Positions 32,648 through 41,348 of a stretch of 64,000 nt of DNA are shown here, in pieces. Below the pieces are notes generated by a model, which was given only the letters and a program-made list of their open reading frames with translations, searched no databases and was not told the DNA's origin. The stretch spans positions 3,727,501 to 3,791,500 of the forward strand of contig NZ_HG322950.1 in assembly GCF_000689415.1 (NCBI RefSeq), in the 5' to 3' direction. Source of the stretch: Pseudomonas knackmussii B13. Lineage in GTDB: Bacteria > Pseudomonadota > Gammaproteobacteria > Pseudomonadales > Pseudomonadaceae. Positions within the stretch are counted from its first letter, which is position 1. Every line of letters starts with the position of its first letter. Position numbers and translations under genes: made by a program.

Positions 32648-34495
32648 ATGCTCTCTCTGTTCCAGCGAAAACGGCCCGTGGTCGCTTCTGCTCCGTCGCC
32701 AGCGCCCTCCAACGACCTCCCGAAAGGGCGGCTGCGGCCCGAGTCGGCCGCCTCGCTGCTGGCGACACCGCGCCGGCAGAAGCTACTGGAACACATCTGG
32801 CAGCGCACGTCGCTGTCGCGCAAGCAGTTCGCCACCCTCTATCGCGCACCGCTGGAGCGCTACGCCGAGCTGGTCCAGCGGTTTCCCGCCTCGGAGGCCC
32901 ATCACCATGCGTACCCCGGCGGCATGCTGGACCACGGACTGGAGATCGTTGCCTACGCCCTCAAGCTGCGTCAATCGCACCTGCTCCCGGCCGGCAGCAC
33001 CCCGGAGGACCAGGCCGCGCAATCCGAAGCCTGGACCGCCGCCGTCGCCTACGCGGCCTTGCTGCACGACGTCGGCAAGCTCGCCGTCGATCTCCACGTC
33101 GAGCTGGCCGACGGCAGCACGTGGCACCCTTGGCACGGCCCCCTGCGCCAGCCGTACCGCTTCCGCTACCGCGAGGACCGCGAGTACCGCCTCCATAGCG
33201 CCGCAACGGGCTTGCTCTACCGCCAACTGCTGGACGCCCAGCTTCTGGACTGGCTCAGTGGCTACCCCGCCCTTTGGGGGCCGTTGCTCTACGTCCTGGC
33301 TGGCCAGTACGAGCACGCCGGGGTGCTGGGCGAGCTGGTCGTGCAGGCCGACCGCGCCTCCGTCGCCCAAGAGCTGGGCGGCGATCCGGCGCGCGCCATG
33401 GCCGCGCCCAAGCATGCGCTACAGCGCAAACTGCTGGACGGGTTGCGCTATCTGCTCAAGGAAGAGTTGAAGCTGAACCAGCCCGAGGCCTCTGATGGCT
33501 GGCTCACCGAGGACGCACTATGGCTGGTGAGCAAGACGGTTTCCGACAAGCTGCGCGCGCATCTGCTGTCCCAAGGTATTGACGGCATTCCCGCGAACAA
33601 CACCGCCGTGTTCAACGTGCTGCAGGATCACGGCATGTTGCATCCCACGACGGACGGCAAAGCAGTCTGGCGCGCGACCGTGACCAGCGCGACCGGGTGG
33701 TCCCACTCGTTCACTCTGTTGCGCCTCGCTCCCGCGCTGATATGGGAACCAGGCGAACGGCCCGTTCCTTTCGCTGGGACGGTGGCGATCGACGCCGTAC
33801 CCAACGATAAGTCGGTCGCCCAGCCGGCAGCCGTCGCGGAAACGACCCAGGAAGGCCAAGAAGCGCCACCATGGGAAAGCAGCAGCGTCGCGGTACCGTC
33901 GCCCGCGACTCAAACAGTACCCGACGTGTTGGAGGACATGCTGGCGATGGTGGGAATGGGCAATTCGTCCGGCACGCAGCAGGATGAGGAGGCCACCTCG
34001 CATGCGGCCGACGCAACACCATCCGAAGCCCCTATGCCAGCGATGGCTGCAGCTTCACCACCATCGCCTGTGCCCCCGGCTGCGCCATCGTCCGCTACTG
34101 CGCAGCCATCCGGCGAGCATTTCATGGCATGGCTGAAGCAGGGAATCGTTTCGCGCCGGCTCATCATCAATGATGCGAAAGCGCTCGTGCATACCGTGAG
34201 CGACACGGCTTACCTGGTCAGCCCAGGCGTGTTCCAGCGATACGCACGAGAGCACCCGCAGGTAGGCATGCTTGCTAAGCAAGAGAGCCAGCAGGATTGG
34301 CAATGGGTGCAAAAGCGTTTCGAGAAATTGCAGTTGCACCGCAAACACATCAATGGCCTAAACGTCTGGGCGTGCTCCGTTACAGGATCGCGCAAGTCAC
34401 GCCAGTTGCACGGCTATCTCCTTCGTGATCCGCTGCCCTTATTCGGCAAAGTACCGCCGAATAATCCTTACTTGTCAATCTTGCAAAGCATTTAG
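32648..34495 (+). CDS. mobH: MobH-family relaxase (TraI)
   Basis: 615 residues. The N-terminal TraI_2/HD-like domain carries SEAHHHAYPGGMLDHGLEI at about 80-100 and ALLHDVGKLAVD at about 138-150, the His/Asp metal site of MobH relaxases. The C-terminal domain from about 480 on is the usual DNA-binding winged-helix part, after an Ala/Pro-rich linker. It nicks oriT and leads the strand to TraD. The sequence after its stop turns at once into rearranged cargo DNA; no integrase follows. Confidence 0.88.
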   Translation: MLSLFQRKRPVVASAPSPAPSNDLPKGRLRPESAASLLATPRRQKLLEHIWQRTSLSRKQFATLYRAPLERYAELVQRFPASEAHHHAYPGGMLDHGLEIVAYALKLRQSHLLPAGSTPEDQAAQSEAWTAAVAYAALLHDVGKLAVDLHVELADGSTWHPWHGPLRQPYRFRYREDREYRLHSAATGLLYRQLLDAQLLDWLSGYPALWGPLLYVLAGQYEHAGVLGELVVQADRASVAQELGGDPARAMAAPKHALQRKLLDGLRYLLKEELKLNQPEASDGWLTEDALWLVSKTVSDKLRAHLLSQGIDGIPANNTAVFNVLQDHGMLHPTTDGKAVWRATVTSATGWSHSFTLLRLAPALIWEPGERPVPFAGTVAIDAVPNDKSVAQPAAVAETTQEGQEAPPWESSSVAVPSPATQTVPDVLEDMLAMVGMGNSSGTQQDEEATSHAADATPSEAPMPAMAAASPPSPVPPAAPSSATAQPSGEHFMAWLKQGIVSRRLIINDAKALVHTVSDTAYLVSPGVFQRYAREHPQVGMLAKQESQQDWQWVQKRFEKLQLHRKHINGLNVWACSVTGSRKSRQLHGYLLRDPLPLFGKVPPNNPYLSILQSI

Positions 34496-34522
34496 CGCGC
34501 AACAAGGAACAAATACGGTCTG

Positions 34523-34628
34523 CAACCCATGGAAGCGAATGAGATAAAGCAGCGGGTCAGACGAGGAATAGATATCTTCATGAAAATATATGGGAAGCAC
34601 GATGAGGATTAACCATTTCCTGCGCACT
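34523..34628 (+). repeat. Direct repeat, left copy, block A (remnant of a tetR 3' end)
   Basis: Matches 63381-63486 without gaps and with about 6 mismatches in 106 bases. It encodes the last residues of the TetR protein at 62835 (EANEI-QRVRRGIDIFMKIYG) but has no start, so it is a truncated copy. It begins 28 bases after the relaxase stop codon. Confidence 0.85.
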
Positions 34629-34722
34629 GTTTCACCGTCCAACAGGCCTAGCTGACTAATGTGCTGGGCCAGGGGTATTTGTTGATTGTGCGACCGACGC
34701 ACGAGTGTTGGTTCAGGGCGAT

Positions 34723-34819
34723 GGATACGTCGGCTGAGCACGTCGAAGCAGTGTTCTGTCGGTTCACGGTTGAGCCGACGGCAGGCCGGTGCTCTCAATT
34801 TTTTTTGACCATTTTCACG
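34723..34819 (+). repeat. Direct repeat, left copy, block B
   Basis: Matches 63495-63589 at about 94% identity, with a 2-base difference in a T run. In the left copy a 94-base spacer separates blocks A and B; in the right copy the spacer is 8 bases. It ends where the DUF3363 remnant begins. The 34496-35009 gap holds nothing else recognisable. Confidence 0.85.
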
Positions 34820-34980
34820 ACTTGAGCCGGCGTTATGCCGTCCTCGATGACGGCATGGAATTCAGCCTGGTGCCTTGGCGACCGGTGATTGAACAGCGGC
34901 TGGGGCAGCGGATCGTCGCGACGGCGCGTGGTGGCGGTGTGTCGTGGAAGATCGGGCGGCAGCGATCCTCCCAATCGTAG
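34816..34980 (+). pseudogene. C-terminal fragment of a DUF3363-type relaxase
   Basis: The frame reads HDLSRRYAVLDDGMEFSLV, then PWRPVIEQRLGQRIVATARGG, ending in SWKIGRQR and a stop. This resembles the C-terminus of DUF3363 relaxases of Tn4371-like ICEs and IncP plasmids. No upstream part is present. It suggests contact with a second ICE family at this junction. Confidence 0.55.
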
Positions 34981-35009
34981 ATACTTGGCTTGCTTAGTCT
35001 CGGCGTTTT

Positions 35010-35816
35010 TTATTTAGGCTCTGGTCTTGTAAAACGGCTGGGGGATTTGCCGAATAGCTGTTTAAAGGCATGAGTAAATGCCGAAGGCGTGGAATAGCCA
35101 ATTGTTAATGCCACCTCTGTCACTGTAATGTCTGACCTCAACATTTCAAGCGAGCCAAGAAGCCGCATGCGTTGTCGCCATGTGTGATACGGCAAACCCG
35201 TAGCCCGCAGGAAATGTCGAGTAAATGTACGTGACGACATGCGAGCAAGACCTGCGGACTCATCGAGTGTATGGGCTAGATGTGGGGCGCTCTGAATTGT
35301 CAAGCAAACTTCAAGTAGTCTAGGTTCAGTAGGGAACGGCAGATTAAACGGGGCATCCGGCAGCGATTGCAACGAATCTAGCAGCACTTTAACCTTTCGT
35401 CCGTCTGCACCGTCTTCATCATACTTAACAGGTATAGATGTACAGCCGTGATGGATGAATGCACGGACAAACTCATCCACCATTACCACCCGTGGCTCTT
35501 GATCTTGTATGGCTACAGCAGTTGGTTCGATATACAAACTTTCCAACTCGACCTCTTCGCCAATCCATAGGGTATGAACACAGCCAGGAGGTATCCACAC
35601 TCCGTAGTCGGGCGGCAATGTCAATGTAGTCGCCCCCGCTTGCACCTGCATCAGGCCATTTCGGGCGAATAGAAATTGCCACCAGACATGCTCGTGGCCC
35701 TGGACACAGGTTCCCCCCTTGAGGCTATATGCACGAAAATACACATGCCGAGGCAACTCCTTCAGCGAAGAGGTGCAGGCAAGACACCAATCCCGATTGT
35801 GGATTCTAGCCATCAC
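35010..35816 (-). CDS. nimR: AraC family regulator (NimR-like)
   Basis: 268 residues: N-terminal cupin domain (HEHVWWQFLFARNGLMQVQ, WIPPGCVHTLW) and C-terminal AraC helix-turn-helix pair (ARMSSRTFTRHFLRATGLPYHTWRQRMRLL, then IGYSTPSAFTHAFKQLFGKSPS). Divergent from an MFS gene of the CynX/NimT type, the arrangement of E. coli NimR-NimT, where NimR represses 2-nitroimidazole efflux. GC content is clearly lower than in the ICE backbone, so this pair was acquired separately. The assignment to NimR is by context. Confidence 0.7.
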   Translation of the reverse strand: MMARIHNRDWCLACTSSLKELPRHVYFRAYSLKGGTCVQGHEHVWWQFLFARNGLMQVQAGATTLTLPPDYGVWIPPGCVHTLWIGEEVELESLYIEPTAVAIQDQEPRVVMVDEFVRAFIHHGCTSIPVKYDEDGADGRKVKVLLDSLQSLPDAPFNLPFPTEPRLLEVCLTIQSAPHLAHTLDESAGLARMSSRTFTRHFLRATGLPYHTWRQRMRLLGSLEMLRSDITVTEVALTIGYSTPSAFTHAFKQLFGKSPSRFTRPEPK

Positions 35817-35923
35817 GATCTAATCTCCGTTGGCAGCTACTCGATATATGTTGGCATTGTATCGAAAGCGCGCCTGGGATGCGACCGATATCCTATCGTT
35901 ATTTAGTGCTAGGAATTAATCGC

Positions 35924-37105
35924 ATGAAATATAAGCTGTTGCTGCCCTGGTTGATGGTGTTTGGTGCAGGCCTTTGCCTGCGTACCGGTATCTCGTCACT
36001 TTCCCCGGTGCTTGATAAAATCCAGCAGGAACTTGTCATCAGCAGTAGCTCCCTGGGCCTGTTGACTGCCATCCCGGTTGTCTGCATGGGTGTGTTGTCA
36101 CCGCTCGGCCATGCCTTCGATCGCCATCTTGGTCTAAAAAAGTCCATGATTGTGGCGCTCGCCGTGCTAACGATAGGCTTGGCACTTCGCCTTCATGCAG
36201 AAACTTATGGCCTTCTCCTTCTGACCGCAGCATTGGTCGGTGTTGGTGACGCCATCATTCGGCCACTGTTGAGCGGCTTCATTAAAGAGACCTTTCACAA
36301 TAAAACACATGCGGCTATGGGGCTGTATGCCACAGCAATGGGTGTCGGTTCTGCCGCTGCTGCATACGCAACACCATTCCTGTCTAGCGGCACTGAGAGT
36401 TGGCAAGGCGGCCTAGCATTTTGGGCAATCCCTGCGGCTGTAGCCGGCGTGTTGTGGGCCATGTGGCCAGGTGCTGCACATGAAGCTGCCCATGTGCAAC
36501 ATGGGCACAAGCATGGGCTAAATCGGCTGGAAGTAGCGGCATTGACGCTGTTCTTCGGTTTGCAGGCCGGCATCAACTACACGATTGTTGCGTGGCTGCC
36601 TAGCCTGTACCTTGCCTCGGGATTCTCCCAGCACGCGAGCAGCGCATTGATCGCACTGTTCCTAATACTACAGACATCGACTAGCCTGTTTTTTCCTGTT
36701 GTCATGCGAACCCTGCGTGCGGGCGTTGCCGGTGCAATGGTCACTTTCACCGCCTTGGCTATCGCTGGCTTCTTTATGCTGTGGTGGCTTCCACAGACAG
36801 TTTGGGGAGCGGCCGTGCTTCTTGGCGTTGCGACAGGTGGCTTATTCCCAATTGCGTTGCTTCTCCCGCTTGAATTTTCTTCGTCCCGCAGTGAAGCAAC
36901 ACGCCTAAGTGGCTTGACACAATCTGGGGGCTACCTGATAGCTGGTGTAACGCCGTGGATTGCCGGTATAGCGGCGGATCATATGGGCGCTGTCCGTGGT
37001 ATTGCGTCGCAGAGCCTGCTTATGGGTATCGTGCTGATCGTCGTGGTCGGACAGGTGCGAGCATCCTATCGTCGCCATACAAAATACATCCGTGAAAAAG
37101 CGTAG
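35924..37105 (+). CDS. nimT: MFS transporter, CynX/NimT family
   Basis: 393 residues with 12 predicted transmembrane helices. The N-terminal LLLPWLMVFGAGLCLRTGISSLSPVLD and the central His-rich loop (AHEAAHVQHGHKHG) fit the cyanate/2-nitroimidazole transporter group. With the divergent AraC gene it forms a likely efflux unit for nitro-imidazole-like drugs; the substrate is inferred. Start at 35924 follows AGGA; an earlier start at 35879 would overlap the regulatory gap. The 107-base gap to the regulator must carry both promoters. Confidence 0.72.
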   Translation: MKYKLLLPWLMVFGAGLCLRTGISSLSPVLDKIQQELVISSSSLGLLTAIPVVCMGVLSPLGHAFDRHLGLKKSMIVALAVLTIGLALRLHAETYGLLLLTAALVGVGDAIIRPLLSGFIKETFHNKTHAAMGLYATAMGVGSAAAAYATPFLSSGTESWQGGLAFWAIPAAVAGVLWAMWPGAAHEAAHVQHGHKHGLNRLEVAALTLFFGLQAGINYTIVAWLPSLYLASGFSQHASSALIALFLILQTSTSLFFPVVMRTLRAGVAGAMVTFTALAIAGFFMLWWLPQTVWGAAVLLGVATGGLFPIALLLPLEFSSSRSEATRLSGLTQSGGYLIAGVTPWIAGIAADHMGAVRGIASQSLLMGIVLIVVVGQVRASYRRHTKYIREKA

Positions 37106-37116
37106 GTGCCACTATA

Positions 37117-37625
37117 GAACTGCGGTATTTGCGCTGCTTTCTAGCTGTAGCCGAAAGACTGCATTTCGCGCAAGCGGCCGAACGACTGCACATCGAACAG
37201 TCGCCGCTGTCGCGTGCAATCAAGGAACTAGAGGACGAACCGGGCGCACAGTTATTCATTCATACCAGCCGCACCACGGCCTGTTGCCGCAGCAGTTATT
37301 AGGCAAGTCGTTGGCAGTCGATTCATCTTCGGTGACGAGGCTGTTAGATCGGCTTGAGAAGAAGGGCATGAGCCAGAGAGCGGCGCAAGAGCGCGCCGAT
37401 CGCCCGCACGATCGAAGAGTGATCGAAATTGTTCTGACTGAGCGCGGAAACAAGGCGATAGACGAGTTGAAGTCTCATTGGCGCTCCGCGCTTGCGGAAT
37501 TGACGGAGGCGCTCAAACAAAGCGAGATACATGCCTTATTGCGCCTGCCGCAATTGTGCAATCAGGACGCGCTTCAACTTGACCTCGATAGCAAACCGTT
37601 GTCCCTCACAGAACCACGGCCGTGA
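37117..37625 (+). pseudogene. Fused remnants of a LysR gene and a MarR gene
   Basis: 37117-37302 encodes a LysR helix-turn-helix start (ELRYLRCFLAVAERLHF, then QSPLSRAIKELED) and then runs into a stop. From about 37270, in another frame, a MarR C-terminal half follows (VDSSSVTRLLDRLEKKG, DRRVIEIVLTERG) to 37625. Neither has its own start or complete domain. The join looks like an illegitimate recombination scar. Confidence 0.7.
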
Positions 37626-37712
37626 AACGGGAATCGGGGCCGCTTCATGGTGCTATATACATGGGCACGTAGCCTCACAGCTCATCGCTCCCTGAACAAG
37701 GGCGTGGTCAAT

Positions 37713-37958
37713 TGACGGCTTACGATTCGTTCGATGTCACGCAAAGGGTGCTCGCCTGACAACGCCGCCTGCGAGGGCTTCTTCGGCAGGCTGAAGACGG
37801 AAATGTTCTACCCTCGAGACGGGAAAGCCGCGAGCATCGAGCAGTTCACCCAGGCCCTGGACGCATACATCCGCTGGTACAACGAGAAACGGATCAAGAT
37901 CTCACTGGGCGCTCTCAGCCCTGTTGAATATCGCAAGAGCCTGGGGCTCATGGCATAA
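37713..37958 (+). pseudogene. IS3 family transposase, C-terminal fragment
   Basis: About 80 codons remain: LTIRSMSRKGCSPDN, then ACEGFFGRLKTE with the last catalytic Glu of the DDE triad, YIRWYNEKRIK and LSPVEYRKSLGL. This is the end of an IS3-type OrfB. The sequence just after the stop (TCCAAGAAATCCGCCGCAC) looks like an IS3-group right end. The left part of the element is missing. Confidence 0.8.
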
Positions 37959-38036
37959 CCAGTCCAAGAAATCCGCCGCACCCCCGGTGGCTCAGATTTA
38001 CTTCGGCGCGGACACTTTGGGCAAGGACAACGCAAG

Positions 38037-38420
38037 ATGCGCTACGACTTCATTCCCACGGCCGTTTTCACGGACCCCAGCATCGGAACCGTGGGATACA
38101 GCGAGGCGCAGGCGCGCGAAGAATTCGGGGAAGTGGCGGTGTATCGAAGCGCGTTCAGGCCGCTCAAGCACACTCTGTCGGGCAGCACCGAGCGCGCCCT
38201 GGTCAAGTTGGTGGTAGATACCGCCAGCGACCGCGTCGTAGGCCTGCATATTGTTGGCCAGGACGCAGGCGAGATTGTGCAGGGGTTCGCAGTGGCCATA
38301 AAGGCCGGGGCTACCAAAGCCGTATTTGACAGCACTATCGGCATCCATCCGACTTTGGCTGAAGAGATCGTGACACTGCGCAATCCGGTCGCGAGTCCGG
38401 CAAGCGCCCTTGACATTTAA
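38037..38420 (+). pseudogene. gor: Glutathione reductase, C-terminal fragment
   Basis: 127 codons covering the dimerisation domain: IPTAVFTDPSIGTVGYSE near the start, VGLHIVGQDAGEIVQGFAVA, and the active-site His-Pro of IGIHPTLAEE. The FAD and NADPH domains are absent because the IS3 remnant abuts the 5' side. Not expected to be functional. The following 38421-38598 holds no gene I can support. Confidence 0.78.
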
Positions 38421-38598
38421 CCTGCCGGCACTCGCACCTGAGCCGAGCTCACGCTCGAGCTGGCGCAAGAGCGTCGCCCGCAGCACTCACTTGGAGGCCG
38501 CGACGCGACCCCGATGCAGACCTACTAGGCGGCGCACGCATTTTTCTGACGCCGTTATCGCTCGTTTGCAGCGCTGCGAGCACCGGGCTGGAGTCGTG

Positions 38599-39555
38599 CT
38601 ACGGTCTCCGACCAATCCGGTATGAGCGCGGCGAAATGCCGAACATCCGCTTGAATGCGCGGCTGAAGTAGGCGTTATTCCAGAAACCCCATCGCATCGC
38701 GATCCCGGCCACGGACAGCGACGAGTGCATCGCATTGCCGAGGTCCTCTTTGCACCGCAGAAGACGCCGATGGGTGACGTAGGTCGACACTCCCAGTTCC
38801 TCGGCGCTGAAGAGCCCATGCAGCGTGCGTACCGACATTCCGTTGGCCGATGCAATCGCATGCGGGTCGAGCCTCGGGTTGGCCAGGTTCAACTCAATGT
38901 ACGATTTCACCCTGAGCAGCCGGAGTTCGCGCTCGTTGGCCTCATCGGTTCGAAGCTCGAGCAACTCGGAAACCATCGAGGTTGCCAGATGGACTGCGAC
39001 GCTGCCAAGCGATGTCCTGGCAATCACTCCGGAAGACGTATGGCCGCTGCGGACCTCCTCGATCAAGGACGCCAGCAACTTACCCGCGCCTGACACTGCG
39101 TCGAACGGCCTGCCCGCAACATCCGAAAGCCTGCTCCCAGCAAACGCAAGACTTGCGTGCGGCAACTGCAGCACATGCAGGTCGAAGTCCTCGTCGAACT
39201 CAAGCTCGAAGGGATAGTTCGAGTCGTAGAGCACGAACTGCATCGGTGCAACCTGGACAGTTCGGCCGTGCTGGCTGACTTTCCATCGGGCTTTGGGCGC
39301 AAAGCCGAACATCAGGCATTCATCGCTCGACAGGCGGATCAGTGCGCTGGTTCTCGCCACGCGCTGTGGCGAAGCGCGAACAACCGTAAGCTCCGCCTCG
39401 CCCAGTCGCTCGTTGTGCAGGCTTGCTCGGAACTCGCCTGCACGGGGAGGCTGCACGCTCGACGGGATGAACGTACTCGAAACGACCTCGTTCCAGTACG
39501 GGAGGCGATCCGCCATCGCCATCCCGTCCGTGGTGAAGCAGGAGCTCGTCTGCAT
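38599..39555 (-). CDS. AraC family regulator with AraC_binding_2 domain (NitR-like)
   Basis: 318 residues: an N-terminal sensory domain of the FeaR/NitR type (WNEVVSSTF, DECLMFGFAPKARWKVSQHGR) and a C-terminal AraC DNA-binding domain ending NAYFSRAFKRMFGISPRSYR. Rhodococcus NitR, the activator of a nitrilase gene, has the same domain make-up. Here it is divergent from the ligase-ligase-nitrilase operon, so it is the likely activator of that operon (inference). Start at 39555 is the first codon that fits the domain; the frame opens at 39642. Confidence 0.78.
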   Translation of the reverse strand: MQTSSCFTTDGMAMADRLPYWNEVVSSTFIPSSVQPPRAGEFRASLHNERLGEAELTVVRASPQRVARTSALIRLSSDECLMFGFAPKARWKVSQHGRTVQVAPMQFVLYDSNYPFELEFDEDFDLHVLQLPHASLAFAGSRLSDVAGRPFDAVSGAGKLLASLIEEVRSGHTSSGVIARTSLGSVAVHLATSMVSELLELRTDEANERELRLLRVKSYIELNLANPRLDPHAIASANGMSVRTLHGLFSAEELGVSTYVTHRRLLRCKEDLGNAMHSSLSVAGIAMRWGFWNNAYFSRAFKRMFGISPRSYRIGRRP

Positions 39556-39767
39556 ATTGCACTCCAGGACAAGAAACGCTGCGCTAGGAGGAAAACTTTT
39601 GTGGCTTTTGCATCCTACATTGCGATGCCCGCAGCGACACATAGGTCTTGCACGGGGTCCCGCATGTCCGTCGGGCGCCTGAACGCAGACACATGCCGAA
39701 GTGCAGAGGCATCGGCGTCAGTCGTAGCGAAAACGGCAAATAGGACGAACTACCACGAGAGGAAGAC

Positions 39768-41348
39768 ATGAAGATCGAGCCGGGACTGGCCATCGCGACT
39801 GCGGCAACGCAGTATGCCGAACGCACCGCACTGGTGACGGACGACGGACAGGAAACATACTTTGAACTCAACAGGCAGGCGAACAAGGCTGGTTCCGCAA
39901 TCGCTGATCGACTAAAAATCCCGCGGGGCAGCGCCATCGGGGTTTTGTCGTACAACCGAAGGGAAATTGTTCACTGCTGGCTCGGTTTCGACAAGTTCGG
40001 ATTTCCTCGCGTCGCCTTGCATGCGCATCTCCCGATCCAGACTCACATCGCGACTTTACGTGCCGCGAAGGCGCGGGTTCTGGTGTTCGATGTGCGGTTC
40101 GCGCAGGCGATCGCCGAGCATCTCGACGCGCTCAAGGCCCTCCATCTGGTCGGCATCGGTGCAGAACACGAGGTGCCTGGATGGGCGACTCCCTTTGCCA
40201 CTCTGCTAGATCAAGCGAGTGACGAGGAGCCGCACTTCGAGGTGGACGATGACGCTCCCTACTATCTTCAGCCGACGAGCGGCACTACTGGCATGCCCAA
40301 GCTCTGGGAAATGTCCCACCGCGCATGGCTGGCGATGGTCTCGCAGAATCTGGAGCACCTGGACTCCTTTGGTCCCAACGCGGGCTCTCTCTCCAAGGAC
40401 GACGTGTGCCTGCATTTCCATTCTCTGCAATGGTGCAGCGGTGCACACAATCTCTACCCGCACCTCGTCCGGGGAGCCCGGAACGTGATACTGGACGACG
40501 AGCGGTTCGATCCAGGGAGGGTGGTCGATGCAATCGTGCGACACGGGGTCACCAATGCCTTCGTGCCAGGCCCCCTGCTACCTCAGCTCCTCGACGAAAT
40601 CGAATCGCGCGGCGGCATCGAGCACTGCCTGCGCAGGCTGATCGTCTTCTTTGCCACGCCCGAGCTGCTGCAACGGACCAGCCGGTTGCTGGGCGACGTG
40701 TGGTGCCATGCGTACGGTGTCACTGAGATGGGAGGCGTCGCGACGCGGTTGCTGTGGAGCGATGTAGAGGACGATGAACGCCGCTGGGGAAGCATCGGCC
40801 GACCCGCGTCGTTCCTATTTCAGCTGGACGTCGTCAATGATCTCGGCGAACGGCAGGCGCCGGGCGAAGTTGGCGAGATCCGCGCACGCAGTCCAATGTC
40901 TCGCGGTCGTTACGTAGACCGGCTGGATCTTTCAGCACTCGACGCCAATGACTGGTTCAAACCCCGCGATTTGGCCTACATGGACGAGTGTGGTTTCGCC
41001 TACTACGTCGATCGCTGCACCGACGTCATCAACATCAACGGCCGCACCGTCTACCCACATACGGTCGAAGAACAGATCCTTGCGCACCCGAGCGTGCGGC
41101 AGTGCGGCGTCGTCGCGGTGCGCATCGGCGGGGTGGATCGCCTGGTGGCGGGCGTCGCGCTGCGTCCCGGCGCCGAATCCGGCGACGCCATGGCAGCCGA
41201 AATCCGTCTTGCCGGTTGTAAGAGACTAAAGCCCCACGAGACACTGCACGCCGTGTTCATCCTGGACGAGCTGCCGACCGTGCTCTCCGGCGCGAAGGTT
41301 AGACGCGCCGACCTGCAGGCGCAGCTCACGGCACGGCATGCGGGTTGA
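39768..41348 (+). CDS. Adenylate-forming enzyme A (acyl-CoA ligase family, atypical C-domain)
   Basis: 526 residues. The P-loop A3 motif is intact (TSGTTGMPK, 170-178), as is A5 (YGVTE, 316-320). The A7 position, normally TGD, reads KPRD (398-401); A8, normally GRxKD, reads DRCTD (415-419). A Lys lies in the usual A10 region (SGAKVRR, 507-513). It overlaps the second ligase gene by 11 bases, so both are coupled. Substrate unknown; carboxylates released by the neighbouring nitrilase are one possibility. ATG at 39768 has GAGAGGA upstream. Confidence 0.75.
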   Translation: MKIEPGLAIATAATQYAERTALVTDDGQETYFELNRQANKAGSAIADRLKIPRGSAIGVLSYNRREIVHCWLGFDKFGFPRVALHAHLPIQTHIATLRAAKARVLVFDVRFAQAIAEHLDALKALHLVGIGAEHEVPGWATPFATLLDQASDEEPHFEVDDDAPYYLQPTSGTTGMPKLWEMSHRAWLAMVSQNLEHLDSFGPNAGSLSKDDVCLHFHSLQWCSGAHNLYPHLVRGARNVILDDERFDPGRVVDAIVRHGVTNAFVPGPLLPQLLDEIESRGGIEHCLRRLIVFFATPELLQRTSRLLGDVWCHAYGVTEMGGVATRLLWSDVEDDERRWGSIGRPASFLFQLDVVNDLGERQAPGEVGEIRARSPMSRGRYVDRLDLSALDANDWFKPRDLAYMDECGFAYYVDRCTDVININGRTVYPHTVEEQILAHPSVRQCGVVAVRIGGVDRLVAGVALRPGAESGDAMAAEIRLAGCKRLKPHETLHAVFILDELPTVLSGAKVRRADLQAQLTARHAG

